Positions 9,971-19,401 are shown, counted from the first letter of the stretch. The stretch is 64,000 bases of DNA from Clostridium sp. Marseille-P299 (GCF_900078195.1 NZ_FJVE01000005.1:77001-141000), one strand, 5' to 3'. Translations and numbers: made by a program. The notes: generated by a model not told the origin, from the sequence alone.

Positions 9971-10981
9971 ATGACAAATCAAACAATCGTAGTTTCAAAA
10001 GATGGTGATGCAGATTTTACTACATTACAAGACGCAATATTATCAATTGATGATAATCATGTAGAACAAATTACAATTTTAGTTAAGCCAGGTATATATG
10101 TTGAAAAGGTTTTTATTCGTAAAGAAAATATTCGCATCGTAGGGGAAGATTGTCATACAACTATTTTTCGATATAATGATGGTGCCAAAACACTAAGGGC
10201 AGATGGAAGTGAATACGGAACCTTTAATACTGCAACTATTTTATTTGCTGGAAACAATATTGAAGTTGAGAATATTACATTTGAAAATTTCGCTGGAATA
10301 GGGCGCATTGCAGGACAGGCATTAGCTACATATATTGCTTCAGATAGAACCAGTTTCTATCATTGTCGATTTCTAGGCTATCAAGATACTATTTTTACTG
10401 CAGATTCTACTGCACTACATATGGAACGTTTAATTTTACCAGAATGGTTCAAAAATTCCTCCGTTCCTATTGAACATCCTAATACCCGCATCTATTTTGA
10501 AGATTGTTATATTTGTGGAGATGTTGACTATATTTTTGGTCCAAGCACTGCATACTTTAATCATTGCGAGATTTTTACCCGTAAACTAGAAAGTGAAAAT
10601 GATTCCTTTATTACAGCTGCTAGTACACCATCAAATCAGGAATATGGATATGTATTTAATGAATGCTATTTAACAGGTGATGGCCGTGAAAATTCTGTTT
10701 ACTTGGGGCGCCCATGGAGGGATTATGCAAAGACCGCATTTATCAAATGTCATATGGAAAATCATATCAAACCAATCGGATGGCATAATTGGAATAAAGT
10801 AAACGCTGAAGTAACAACATCGTATGTAGAATTTAACAATGTAGGCTTAGGTGCAAGCCCATCCCAAAGAGCTACTTTTAGTAAGCAGCTTGATAATGAA
10901 GGATTATTAGAATATTACTCTGTAAAGAGCGTTCTTGCAGATAATGATAATTGGAATCCTAGTAGATATAACACTCTTTAA
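9971..10981 (+). CDS. pectin methylesterase, CE8 family, cytoplasmic
   Basis: 336 residues from ATG 9971 (GGAGG 5 bases upstream; an in-frame TTG at 9959 is less likely). The parallel beta-helix carries all CE8 signatures: GQALA (Q116), GYQDTIF (Q138 and the acid D139), DVDYIFG (nucleophile D186) and YLGRPW (R247). There is no signal peptide, unlike secreted plant-pathogen enzymes, so it should demethylate short imported oligogalacturonates. It is the only plus-strand gene between rpoB and rplL and is divergent from the AraC sensor-regulator. Confidence 0.92.
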   Translation: MTNQTIVVSKDGDADFTTLQDAILSIDDNHVEQITILVKPGIYVEKVFIRKENIRIVGEDCHTTIFRYNDGAKTLRADGSEYGTFNTATILFAGNNIEVENITFENFAGIGRIAGQALATYIASDRTSFYHCRFLGYQDTIFTADSTALHMERLILPEWFKNSSVPIEHPNTRIYFEDCYICGDVDYIFGPSTAYFNHCEIFTRKLESENDSFITAASTPSNQEYGYVFNECYLTGDGRENSVYLGRPWRDYAKTAFIKCHMENHIKPIGWHNWNKVNAEVTTSYVEFNNVGLGASPSQRATFSKQLDNEGLLEYYSVKSVLADNDNWNPSRYNTL

Positions 10982-11062
10982 TAAACGTAATCTATATTCT
11001 AGATTTGCAAAAAATTTGATTCTACATGTTTTATTTTTATATTGTTTTTAGTTTAAAAAGAT

Positions 11063-11129
11063 AAAGCTCTTTTTATAAGCCTTTCTTCTCATGCATTGGC
11101 AATGAAGATACACTTATAAAAAGAGCTTT
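11063..11129. terminator. bidirectional terminator between convergent genes
   Basis: A 17-bp perfect inverted repeat (11063-11079 and 11113-11129) containing AAAGCTCTTTTTATAAG, with T runs on either strand after the stem. It serves the pectin methylesterase (plus) and the CitMHS carrier (minus). Confidence 0.85.
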
Positions 11130-11157
11130 TTATTTTATGTACAAAAATATTTCATTA

Positions 11158-12522
11158 TTAATATGGGAGTGCACCGGATAGCCCATATACGATTAAATAA
11201 GTTATTAATATCCAAAAGAAATGCTTCGTATATTCTTTTTGAAAACTTACAAAGTTTTGATCTGTGTCACCACATAGTAAGTAAAGCGCTGGGATAACAG
11301 GGCTTATTAAACGGAACGATTGCCCAACCATGGATGCTACTGCTGCCTCCATTGGAGAAATTCCGAATTGTCCCATGACATTGCTTATTACAGATGCAAT
11401 ACCAAAGTAGAAAGCATCCTGTGGTAGGAAACAAATGGCTGGTGCGGCAATGACTGCATATACTGGAGCCATATGAGAACCAAGTCCTGTAGGAATGATA
11501 CTTGCCACAGAATCTGCTAATGCATTTGCCATACCAGTTCCTGATAATACACCTGAGAAAATACCTGCACCTAAGGTTGCTAAGGTTGTAGGTAGTGCAT
11601 CTGCTGCAAGCTCTTCAATACGTTCGTTACACTCTTTTACAGAACGATAGTTTACAACTAAAGCAACGGAGAAAGCTAGCATAAATACTACGGATCCATG
11701 CACATATCCTTTAATCAATACAAAAATAGCAATTCCTGTTATAAGTAAATTAAACCAATATAATTTAGGTCTCTTTAATTCTGGATCCTTATCACGTATC
11801 GCAGAAAGCATATTCTCCAAATGTTCCTTGGATACTTGACCAGCTGAGGAAGATACGTAATTTAATCTTTTTCTTTCTTTCATTCCAAGTACAGCTGTAA
11901 TAATAATAACTACAACCTGTGCAGCTAATAAACCTGGTAATAGATTAGCAAATAGTTCATTTAATTCTACACCAATTGCTGTAGCTGCAGCAATCGTAGG
12001 TCCACCCCAAGGTAGCTGATTCCATATACCAATCGGTGCAACAATAATTATTGCTAAGTAACTAAGCTTTAAATTTAATTGTTTGTAAAGATTTCTAAAA
12101 GCCGCAAGACAAATGATAATTGTAGTAGTTGTATCACCATTTAAAGCAACTACACTTGCAACCATAACGGTTGAAAGAAGTACCTTTAGAGGGTCCCCTT
12201 TTGCTTTCTTGATAAAAAATTCAGCGACAGGATCAAACAATCCTACATTTAACATTAAGTCAAAAAACAAGATTGAAAATAAGATTGTTATACCTGGTGA
12301 AATAACACCCCATGAAACTTTGCCAGTTGTAGCATTCTGTTTAAAGAAAACACTTTCTTTTATCCAATCAAATAAATCTAAAAAATTATTTCCGTTGATG
12401 AATACAGCGATAATACCAAAAAATAAAGGAACTAGTGTTAAGGCAACAAAAACAGATAATTTTTTCTTAGAGAGCAGTATTATAAATGTAGCAATCATGG
12501 CTAAAGCTAAAAAAGTTAACAT
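11158..12522 (-). CDS. CitMHS-family carboxylate transporter
   Basis: 454 residues, about 12 membrane segments, with NGDTTTTI and WGGPTIAAATAIG in the positions conserved in CitMHS citrate-metal:proton symporters. GGAGGAGA precedes the ATG. It is the last gene of the tartrate group, 28 bp after ttdB. The family imports citrate complexed with divalent metals. The adjacent tartrate dehydratase makes L-tartrate or a similar dicarboxylate the likely substrate here, which is inference from context. Confidence 0.82.
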   Translation of the reverse strand: MLTFLALAMIATFIILLSKKKLSVFVALTLVPLFFGIIAVFINGNNFLDLFDWIKESVFFKQNATTGKVSWGVISPGITILFSILFFDLMLNVGLFDPVAEFFIKKAKGDPLKVLLSTVMVASVVALNGDTTTTIIICLAAFRNLYKQLNLKLSYLAIIIVAPIGIWNQLPWGGPTIAAATAIGVELNELFANLLPGLLAAQVVVIIITAVLGMKERKRLNYVSSSAGQVSKEHLENMLSAIRDKDPELKRPKLYWFNLLITGIAIFVLIKGYVHGSVVFMLAFSVALVVNYRSVKECNERIEELAADALPTTLATLGAGIFSGVLSGTGMANALADSVASIIPTGLGSHMAPVYAVIAAPAICFLPQDAFYFGIASVISNVMGQFGISPMEAAVASMVGQSFRLISPVIPALYLLCGDTDQNFVSFQKEYTKHFFWILITYLIVYGLSGALPY

Positions 12523-12550
12523 AATTCTCCTCCGTCTACCTATCCCAATA

Positions 12551-13165
12551 TTATTTTATATAGTGTACTTTTGTATATAATTCCTCCAAAGCCTTATCTT
12601 TACGTTTATTAAACTCAACTTTATTTTGTTCAAAAATATTATTGCCTTCTGCATCAATCGATACAATAAGTGGTCCAAATTCCTTCACTCTACAAACCCA
12701 TAATGTTTCAGGCATTCCTAAGTCTTCCCAATGATATTCTTCAATCTCTTCTACACAAGTTGCTGCTACAACTGCACATCCTGCAGGGAAAACACAATGT
12801 ATTGCTTTATGTTCTCTACAGCCAGCTTCTGTATTAGGACCCATTCCGCCCTTACCAACGATCAATTTAACCCCTGTTTGTTCAATGAATTCTTTTTCAA
12901 ATTTCTCCATTCTCATACTTGTAGTTGGTCCAATAGAAACCATTTCAAATTTATTGTCTTCACCTTCAATTTTACGAACAATAGGGCCGGCATGAAAAAT
13001 AGCTCCACCTTTAATATCTACAGGTAACTCTCTTTTTAACTCTATTAATCTTCTATGAGCAACGTCTCTACATGTTACAATATGCCCATTAAGGTAAATT
13101 ACATCTCCAATTTTAATATCCTTTAAATCTTCATCTGAAATTGGTGTAGTTAGAATTTTCTTCAT
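12551..13165 (-). CDS. ttdB: L(+)-tartrate dehydratase beta subunit
   Basis: 204 residues, MKKILTTPI at the start, then [39 protein letters not shown] and VGKGGM, ending KVHYIK. These match the C-terminal domain of class I (iron-sulphur) fumarases. As remembered, the match is closer to E. coli TtdB (201 residues) than to clostridial FumB (about 185). With TtdA it would convert L-tartrate to oxaloacetate. The ATG overlaps the TGA of ttdA by 4 bp, indicating translational coupling. Fumarase activity cannot be excluded. Confidence 0.82.
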   Translation of the reverse strand: MKKILTTPISDEDLKDIKIGDVIYLNGHIVTCRDVAHRRLIELKRELPVDIKGGAIFHAGPIVRKIEGEDNKFEMVSIGPTTSMRMEKFEKEFIEQTGVKLIVGKGGMGPNTEAGCREHKAIHCVFPAGCAVVAATCVEEIEEYHWEDLGMPETLWVCRVKEFGPLIVSIDAEGNNIFEQNKVEFNKRKDKALEELYTKVHYIK

Positions 13166-14061
13166 AGTTGTACCCCCTTATGTGTAATAGAATCATAGCT
13201 TAAATCACTATTAAATACAATTGTTCCACGTCTATGTGACCAGCATCCTACATTCACTGCGCAAGAGATAACGGATGGGTGACGAGCTGAGTTTACAATA
13301 TTTACTCCTAAAACAGACTTAGTACCTCTTAAACCTTGTGGCCCTAAACCAATTGAGTCAATTGCTTTTGTCATCTCATCTTCTAATTCAGCTGCCTTCG
13401 GGTTAGGATTATGACTACCTACTGGACGCATCAATGCTTTCTTAGCCATAAATGCAGCGGAGTCGATGGAAGTACCTATACCAACACCTACTAATAAAGG
13501 AGGACATGCATTAAGTCCATAAGAAGTCATAACATCCAATACAAATTTAACAACTCCTTCATAGCCTTCACCTGGCATTAATGTCTTTCCTTGTCCAGGA
13601 AGTGAACATCCTCCACCTGCCATATAAACATCTAATTCTAATTTATCACTCTCAGGAATGATATCCCAATATAACCATGGAGAATCAGTACCAACATTCG
13701 TGCCCGTATTCACTTCATCGAAAGTTTCTACCGTATTGTGGCGAAGAGGAGCTTCTTTTGTTGCTTTTGCAACAGCATCTTTTAGGAGCGGTTTCAAATT
13801 ATCAATATAAGGGAATTTCGTTCCAACTCTTACAAACATTTGTATCACGCCTGTATCCTGACAAGAAGGTCTGTTTAATAGTTCTGCTTGTTCTTGATTT
13901 TTCTCCATAGCCTCATAAATCATTTTTGCCATGGGCATTTCTTCACCTTCACTAAGCTCTTTTAACTTTGCAGTTACATCGTCTGGTAGCTTTTTCCCAA
14001 CCAATCCTACAAACGCTGCTATTTTGTCTCTTAGCAAATCCAAGGCTGCTTGTTTTTCCAT
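13162..14061 (-). CDS. ttdA: L(+)-tartrate dehydratase alpha subunit
   Basis: 299 residues of the class I hydro-lyase alpha fold. Cysteines for a [4Fe-4S] cluster appear in [17 protein letters not shown] and [10 protein letters not shown], and [16 protein letters not shown] marks the substrate region. Length and end ([12 protein letters not shown]) fit TtdA (303) better than two-subunit fumarase (about 280). AGGAGG lies before the ATG. A promoter and a TGGATACA operator are 100-145 bp upstream, so ttdA-ttdB-carrier form their own regulated operon. Confidence 0.83.
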   Translation of the reverse strand: MEKQAALDLLRDKIAAFVGLVGKKLPDDVTAKLKELSEGEEMPMAKMIYEAMEKNQEQAELLNRPSCQDTGVIQMFVRVGTKFPYIDNLKPLLKDAVAKATKEAPLRHNTVETFDEVNTGTNVGTDSPWLYWDIIPESDKLELDVYMAGGGCSLPGQGKTLMPGEGYEGVVKFVLDVMTSYGLNACPPLLVGVGIGTSIDSAAFMAKKALMRPVGSHNPNPKAAELEDEMTKAIDSIGLGPQGLRGTKSVLGVNIVNSARHPSVISCAVNVGCWSHRRGTIVFNSDLSYDSITHKGVQL

Positions 14062-14157
14062 AATGTATTCCTCCTTTTTTAATACAACAGATCATTAGAA
14101 AAGTAAATTTCTTTTCTTTACATAAAAAATTATATTGTTTAATTTTTTATATTTTAT

Positions 14158-14207
14158 ATTGTATCCATTTTTAAGTTTAATATATAGTAAAATTGCTTTA
14201 TAATCAA
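14158..14207 (-). promoter_or_regulatory. promoter and putative GntR operator of ttdAB
   Basis: On the minus strand TTGATT (14202-14207), a 17-bp spacer and TATATT (14179-14184) form a good sigma-A promoter. TGGATACAAT (14158-14167) follows about 11 bases after the -10, that is at the start of the transcript. The same octamer occurs at two other promoters of this module. Confidence 0.65.
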
Positions 14208-14257
14208 TGGTACCTTTACACAAATTTTGTGCATTATTATTGTTAATTATTTCTTAT

Positions 14258-14374
14258 CTATTTTATTTTCTTCTGCATTAGGGCTGTAATTATAGAGAGC
14301 AAACCTAACACTAAAAAGATTGCAGCCATTCCTTTCCACATTAAATCCAATGTGATAATAAAGTTCTCTAACAT
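14258..14374 (-). CDS. 38-residue OadG-like membrane protein
   Basis: A short ORF starting at ATG 14372-14374 with GGAGG 7 bases upstream, 14 bp after oadB and in the same direction. It encodes MLENFIITLDLMWKG, then one hydrophobic helix and the basic end MQKKIK. The pattern of a short polar N-terminus, M-x-x-GM, one membrane helix and a basic tail resembles the N-terminal half of OadG (gamma) chains, which anchor Na+-translocating decarboxylases. It is probably a small accessory subunit of the pump; no homologue could be checked. Confidence 0.65.
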   Translation of the reverse strand: MLENFIITLDLMWKGMAAIFLVLGLLSIITALMQKKIK

Positions 14375-14388
14375 AAAGTGGCCTCCTT

Positions 14389-15525
14389 CTACAAATACTG
14401 CGCCATCAAGCTTAATATAACTCCGCCGGCAACTACAGATCCTATTTGTCCAGATACATTCGCACCAATTGCATGCATGAGCAAGTGATTTGTTGAATCT
14501 TCTTTTAATCCCATCTTTTGCACTACTCTTGCAGACATAGGAAATGCTGAGATACCTGCAGCTCCAACCATAGGATTAATTTTTTCTTTGGAAAATAAAT
14601 TTAAAACCTTAGCAAATAACACGCCACCAATCGTATCAAACACAAAGGCAACGAGACCAATAAGCATAATAAATAATGTATTAACATTAACAAAATCTTC
14701 TGCTTTCATACTAAATGAAATCGTTATACCAAGAAGTAATGTTACAAGATTCGCCAAGTTGTCACTGGCTGTTTTAGATAAGTTCCCTAGCACTCCACAT
14801 TCACGTAGTAAATTACCAAACATTAAGAAGCCAACCAATGAAACTGATGCAGGGGCTACGAAGCCAGCAAGTAATGTTACGATAATGGGGAAGAATATTC
14901 TAGCTTTTTTTGAAACATTACCTGGGTTATAGTTCATACGTATTAATCGTTCTTTCTTAGTCGTTACCAAACGTATAGCAAGAGGCTGAACAATTGGAAC
15001 TAAAGCCATGTAAGAATATGCCGCAACTGCAATGGCACCTATGTACTTAGACTTTAGTATCTGAGAAACTAAAATTGCAGTAGGACCATCAGCCGCTCCA
15101 ATCACCCCAATAGAAGCCGCATCTTTTAAGTCGAAACCCAATAATGCTGCTACTGAAATAGAAAAAAAGATACCAAATTGAGCTGCCGCACCAAATAACA
15201 ACATTTTAGGATTTGCAAGTAAAGGTCCAAAATCAATCATTGCACCTATACCGATAAATAAAAGCAAAGGTAATGCTTCTGAAGCTTCGATTCCCACATT
15301 AAAAAGCCATTCGATGATTCCGTTTGTCTCACCAATTCCTGCTAATGTCTGATTAATAACACCACTGGCAGGTAAATTTACTAAAATAGCACCAAAACCC
15401 ATTGGTAGTAGCAGTGACGGTTCAAAATCTTTACAGATAGCTAGGTAAATTAATAAAATACCTACTCCGTACATAATTAATTGCTCCACTGTCACTGACA
15501 AAAATCCTGAAATAAGAAAATCCAT
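14389..15525 (-). CDS. oadB: Na+-translocating decarboxylase beta subunit
   Basis: 378 residues with about 9-10 membrane segments. GVIGAADGPTAI carries the conserved Asp used in Na+ translocation, and the end region has AAGISAFPMSARV. This is the membrane pump subunit shared by oxaloacetate, methylmalonyl-CoA and glutaconyl-CoA decarboxylases; it decarboxylates carboxybiotin and exports Na+. TAGGAGAGG precedes the ATG. It is downstream of oadA by 44 bp and followed by the OadG-like peptide. Confidence 0.92.
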   Translation of the reverse strand: MDFLISGFLSVTVEQLIMYGVGILLIYLAICKDFEPSLLLPMGFGAILVNLPASGVINQTLAGIGETNGIIEWLFNVGIEASEALPLLLFIGIGAMIDFGPLLANPKMLLFGAAAQFGIFFSISVAALLGFDLKDAASIGVIGAADGPTAILVSQILKSKYIGAIAVAAYSYMALVPIVQPLAIRLVTTKKERLIRMNYNPGNVSKKARIFFPIIVTLLAGFVAPASVSLVGFLMFGNLLRECGVLGNLSKTASDNLANLVTLLLGITISFSMKAEDFVNVNTLFIMLIGLVAFVFDTIGGVLFAKVLNLFSKEKINPMVGAAGISAFPMSARVVQKMGLKEDSTNHLLMHAIGANVSGQIGSVVAGGVILSLMAQYL

Positions 15526-15569
15526 AGTAATTCCTCTCCTATATAGCTAATATTCTGTCAAATTATTTT

Positions 15570-16958
15570 TTAAACTGGATATACTCCGGAATTTGCTAGA
15601 TTTATATCTATTTTATCTTGCTGTGCTTGTCTATATTGAAAAAATTCCGTAGCAACCTGTGGAAACATTACATAGGTCAACACATCTTCCTCTTGTTTTT
15701 TCCAAACTTCAATCTCTTTTTGTGCAGCTGGTAGTTCTGGCTCTAACAGGTCTGCAGGTCTACAAGTGATAACCTTTTTATTACCCAGAGCTTTTCTTTG
15801 AACCTCTTTGTTCATAGGTTTTACTGTTCTACCATACTCACCTCTAAGAAGTGCTTTACTTTCCTTGGTTACCATTTTATAACGTTCTCCTGATAATACA
15901 TTTAGTACTGCCTGTGTTCCCACAATTTGACTAGATGGAGTAACAAGTGGAGGTTCACCAAAATCTTGTCTTACATGAGGTATTTCCTTAAGTACCTCGT
16001 AAAATTTATCTTCCGCCTTTTGCTCCTTTAATTGAGATACTAAATTTGAAAGCATACCTCCTGGTACTTGATATAAAAGTGTTTTAATATCAACTCCCAG
16101 AATCTTTTGGTTCATTTGACCGCTCTCCAATGCTTTTTCCCTAATCGGTCTAAAATATTCGGCTATTTCAGAAAGAAGCTTTTGATCAAGTCCAGTATCA
16201 TAAGGAGTTCCTTTTAATGTTTCTACCATAACCTCTGTCGCTGGCTGACTTGTACCTAATGCAAGAGGGCTAATAGCACAATCAATAATATCTACTCCTG
16301 CCTCTACTGCTTTTAAATATGTCATGGATGCTACACCACTAGTATAATGAGTATGTAATTGTATAGGCAAAGAGATTTCTTTCTTTAATGCTTTAATTAA
16401 ATTCATTGCTTCATAAGGTAATAAAAGGCCAGCCATATCCTTAATACAAATGGAGTGAGCTCCCATCTCTTCTACTTCTTTTGCCTTTTTTACATAATAG
16501 TCTATGGTATAGCTATCACCCAACGTATAAGAAATCGCTACTTGAGCATGTCCACCTTCTTTTCTAACAGCTTTAATAGATGTTTTTAAATTCCTTACAT
16601 CATTTAATGCATCAAATACTCTAATAATATCAATACCATTGCTAATGGCCTTTTGCACAAAATACTCAACCACATCATCCGCATAATGACGATATCCTAG
16701 TAGATTTTGACCTCTTAAGAGCATTTGAAGCTTTGTATTTTTAAAGCCATCTCTTAATTTTCTAAGTCTTTCCCATGGATCCTCTTTTAAAAATCGAATG
16801 GATGCATCAAATGTTGCGCCTCCCCAGCATTCAACAGAATGGTAGCCTACCTGATCCATTTTCTCAATAATTGGTAGCATTTCTTCTGTTGATAACCTTG
16901 TTGCCATCAAGGATTGATGGGCATCACGAAAAACAGTTTCCGTAATTTTTATTGCCAT
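15570..16958 (-). CDS. oadA: oxaloacetate decarboxylase / transcarboxylase 5S carboxyltransferase
   Basis: 462 residues of the pyruvate carboxyltransferase family. FRDAHQSLMATR near the start, YRHYADD, ISYTLGDSYT, CIKDMAGLL and LHTHYTSG give the TIM barrel with its metal-binding Asp and His residues, and the PYC_OADA helical domain follows. It lacks the C-terminal biotin domain found in fused OadA, which is supplied by the separate carrier protein encoded immediately upstream (18 bp). It transfers CO2 from oxaloacetate to biotin, leaving pyruvate. Confidence 0.9.
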   Translation of the reverse strand: MAIKITETVFRDAHQSLMATRLSTEEMLPIIEKMDQVGYHSVECWGGATFDASIRFLKEDPWERLRKLRDGFKNTKLQMLLRGQNLLGYRHYADDVVEYFVQKAISNGIDIIRVFDALNDVRNLKTSIKAVRKEGGHAQVAISYTLGDSYTIDYYVKKAKEVEEMGAHSICIKDMAGLLLPYEAMNLIKALKKEISLPIQLHTHYTSGVASMTYLKAVEAGVDIIDCAISPLALGTSQPATEVMVETLKGTPYDTGLDQKLLSEIAEYFRPIREKALESGQMNQKILGVDIKTLLYQVPGGMLSNLVSQLKEQKAEDKFYEVLKEIPHVRQDFGEPPLVTPSSQIVGTQAVLNVLSGERYKMVTKESKALLRGEYGRTVKPMNKEVQRKALGNKKVITCRPADLLEPELPAAQKEIEVWKKQEEDVLTYVMFPQVATEFFQYRQAQQDKIDINLANSGVYPV

Positions 16959-16975
16959 CTTAACACCTCCTAAAC

Positions 16976-17407
16976 TTAATTAAACGTAGCGATGATTTGA
17001 CCTGGGTCTACCATATCACCCACAGATGTATTGATACTAACTACTACTCCATCTTCTGATGCAACAATTTCGTTCTCCATTTTCATAGCTTCTAACAATA
17101 CCACAACATCACCTTTCTTTACTGTGGCACCAACCGCCACTTTGATTGCTAATATTTTACCTGGCATAGGTGCCACAACTGAGATTCTTCCCTTCGCACC
17201 AGATGAAGTTGGCTCAGCAACTATCTTTGTTTCATTAACTGTAGGGGTTGATGCCACTGTCTCCTGATGCTGTACTGGTGTTGGTACATATACTGGTGTT
17301 GGCGCATTCATCGGTGCTGGTGCTTTAGCAGTAAAATTTCCTCCCATTACTTCTTCCACTGTGACATCATAAGCGTTACCATTTACAGTAACTCTAAAAT
17401 TTTTCAT
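16976..17407 (-). CDS. biotin carboxyl carrier protein of the decarboxylase
   Basis: 143 residues: an N-terminal 25-residue domain with NAYDVTVEEV, a Pro/Ala/Thr/Val-rich flexible linker (about residues 28-70) and a biotinyl domain (75-143) with EAMKMENEI, K109 being the biotinylated lysine. The layout matches the 1.3S/MmdC/GcdC carrier of transcarboxylases and Na+ pumps. A 148-bp gap without a recognised feature separates it from the upstream oadG. Confidence 0.92.
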   Translation of the reverse strand: MKNFRVTVNGNAYDVTVEEVMGGNFTAKAPAPMNAPTPVYVPTPVQHQETVASTPTVNETKIVAEPTSSGAKGRISVVAPMPGKILAIKVAVGATVKKGDVVVLLEAMKMENEIVASEDGVVVSINTSVGDMVDPGQIIATFN

Positions 17408-17555
17408 AATTATATCCTTTTAATACTATACCAATCATTGAATACAGTATTGCCACTATAAAAGGTTGAAAGAGTTAATCAGTGGCTTTCCTTTCTAAAA
17501 TTATTTCTTTCATCCCTTACCATGAGCTTGTGACTAACAACTCAAGTTTAAGTTA

Positions 17556-17840
17556 CTATCTAGTTTTTGGTATCCTTTTAATTGATTTTACAACTAAACC
17601 GTTACTATCTGTTCCCAAAGTACAAGCAATTGCTGCTGTAATGGCTGCAACTAATTCGTAGTCCTCAAATTGATTTAAGGTATTTTCTTGAATAGCCGGC
17701 ATTTCTTCATGAGTTACTTCAATTGCCTGATTAGTCTTATTAAGAAGCTTCCATATCAATACTACGAAAACGGCGATAATAACCCCACAGGGAATTAAAA
17801 GTTCCCTAACACTGAAAGTAATATCAAGTATTTCATTCAT
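17556..17840 (-). CDS. oadG: OadG-family gamma subunit
   Basis: 94 residues: one membrane helix (about 11-33), an acidic hydrophilic stretch, then YELVAAITAAIACTLG and a basic end VKSIKRIPKTR, which is the usual C-terminal pattern of OadG chains. It lies 21 bp after the carboxyltransferase gene. The gamma chain assembles the cytoplasmic transferase with OadB. The 38-residue protein at 14258 would be a second, shorter gamma-like chain in the same cluster. Confidence 0.8.
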   Translation of the reverse strand: MNEILDITFSVRELLIPCGVIIAVFVVLIWKLLNKTNQAIEVTHEEMPAIQENTLNQFEDYELVAAITAAIACTLGTDSNGLVVKSIKRIPKTR

Positions 17841-17861
17841 AAATTATTACCTCTGCATTCA

Positions 17862-19232
17862 TTATTGTATAATGTGTTTCTTCTTTGGCCTTGCCTCTTC
17901 TTTGTAATAAAGCATTTCCATTGCAGCTATAATTCTTTGTCTAGTTTCCTGAGGTTTGATAATATCATCGATATAGCCTTTTCCTGCAGAATACTTTGTG
18001 TTATTTTGTTGATTGCTATACTTTTCTTCTGCTTCTATTAATTGTGATAATTCCTTTTCACCTTTACAAAATACCTTAGCTGCATGTTCTGAAGAAATAA
18101 CTCCTATTTTACTTCCTTCCCAAGCTAACACCACGTCAGCACCTATATGCTTACTATTAAGTACCAAATAAGTGCTTCCAATTCCACGTCCTACAATAAC
18201 ATTAATTTTCGGAATATCACTATGTATTAATACTTTCGTTAATAATCCAGCGGCTCTTCCTACAATAGCCTCTTCTTCAAGTGTATTTTTAAATTCCAAA
18301 ACATTAATAAGAGTTACCAAAGGTATATCAAAAGCATTTAAGAAAGCGATAAATTCTCTTGCTTTATTACATCCACCTGAGGTAAGTTCAGTACCACATA
18401 CTGCAATTGCACCGGTAGTAACTCCATTTAGCTTAATAAATCCAGTAACAACTTCCTCATTCTGCATTGCCTTCACTTCTAAGAATAAGTTACTATCACT
18501 AATTGCAGTCACTAACTTTCTTCCATCCTCTTTATATTCCTCAATATCAGGAATCATACGATTTAAATCATCATCCGTTTTTAATATTTCCGCATCTTCT
18601 TTGTTACTAGCCGGTAAAATATCAATTAACTCTCTGATTTTACCAATGATCTCAGATTCACATCCTATGCCATCCGCTTGTTGATTCATAGGGAAAAAGT
18701 CAAAATCTTTGTTATGTTCAACTACCGCAGGTGGGTTCATATATAATTTTCCCTTACCCGCCTCTAGAAAAGTAAAATCTGCCATTGCGTTCATAAGAGA
18801 AAGCCCACCACCACAATTACCAAATACTCCAAGTATCTGTGGAATGATGCCTGAGGCCATTGTTTGTTGAATAAAAATGTTGCCTAGTTCCTCCATTCCA
18901 TCCAACCCTTCACTGATACGGAGGCCGCCACAATCCATTAAACCTATTACTGGAGATTTTGACTTTAATGCCAATGCATATAATTTACTGATTTTTCTTC
19001 CATGCATTTTACCAATACTGCCCTTTAAAACAGAAGAATCTTGGCTAAATACATAAACCAACTTCCCATTTACAAGGCCATATCCAGTTATTACACCATC
19101 CCCTCTATTTTCAGTTGGTTCAGGATTAAAATCAGTTTTTTCACCTAGTATATGTTTTCCTATCTCAACAAAACTATCGGCGTCTAGCAAAGCATTAATT
19201 CTCATTTTTGCTTCATTTTCTGCAATATCCAT
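17862..19232 (-). CDS. biotin-dependent acyl-CoA-type carboxyltransferase (MmdA/12S-like)
   Basis: 456 residues. RINALLDADSFVEIG at the N-terminus, DCGGLRISEGLDGMEELGNI and GNCGGGLSLMNAMADF in the N-half, and LINVLEFKNTLEEEAIVGRA and GIGSTYLVLNSKHIGADVV in the C-half are the two crotonase-fold halves of carboxyltransferases. It is shorter than usual MmdA (about 510). First gene of the decarboxylase operon, with a promoter and operator just upstream. Together with a 5S-type OadA, a 1.3S-type carrier and OadB/G it makes a mixed transcarboxylase/Na+-pump set; the acyl-CoA substrate is unknown. Confidence 0.8.
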   Translation of the reverse strand: MDIAENEAKMRINALLDADSFVEIGKHILGEKTDFNPEPTENRGDGVITGYGLVNGKLVYVFSQDSSVLKGSIGKMHGRKISKLYALALKSKSPVIGLMDCGGLRISEGLDGMEELGNIFIQQTMASGIIPQILGVFGNCGGGLSLMNAMADFTFLEAGKGKLYMNPPAVVEHNKDFDFFPMNQQADGIGCESEIIGKIRELIDILPASNKEDAEILKTDDDLNRMIPDIEEYKEDGRKLVTAISDSNLFLEVKAMQNEEVVTGFIKLNGVTTGAIAVCGTELTSGGCNKAREFIAFLNAFDIPLVTLINVLEFKNTLEEEAIVGRAAGLLTKVLIHSDIPKINVIVGRGIGSTYLVLNSKHIGADVVLAWEGSKIGVISSEHAAKVFCKGEKELSQLIEAEEKYSNQQNNTKYSAGKGYIDDIIKPQETRQRIIAAMEMLYYKEEARPKKKHIIQ

Positions 19233-19270
19233 AATTTACTCCTGCATGATTTATATTTTATATTTAATAA

Positions 19271-19311
19271 TGTATCCATTTATATAATAACACCTTCAAT
19301 AAATATGTCAA
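19271..19311 (-). promoter_or_regulatory. promoter and putative GntR operator of the decarboxylase operon
   Basis: TTGACA (19306-19311), a 16-bp spacer and TATTAT (19284-19289) on the minus strand, with the octamer TGGATACA (19271-19278) about 5 bases after the -10, covering the expected start site. This placement would suit repression by one of the adjacent GntR proteins. Confidence 0.68.
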
Positions 19312-19401
19312 TTACTTTGTATAATTTGGGCAATTTATATATAATATTGTCATTATTTTTATATAAGTTGACCAACTCTTCAATTATTTAATTATATAAA
19401 C

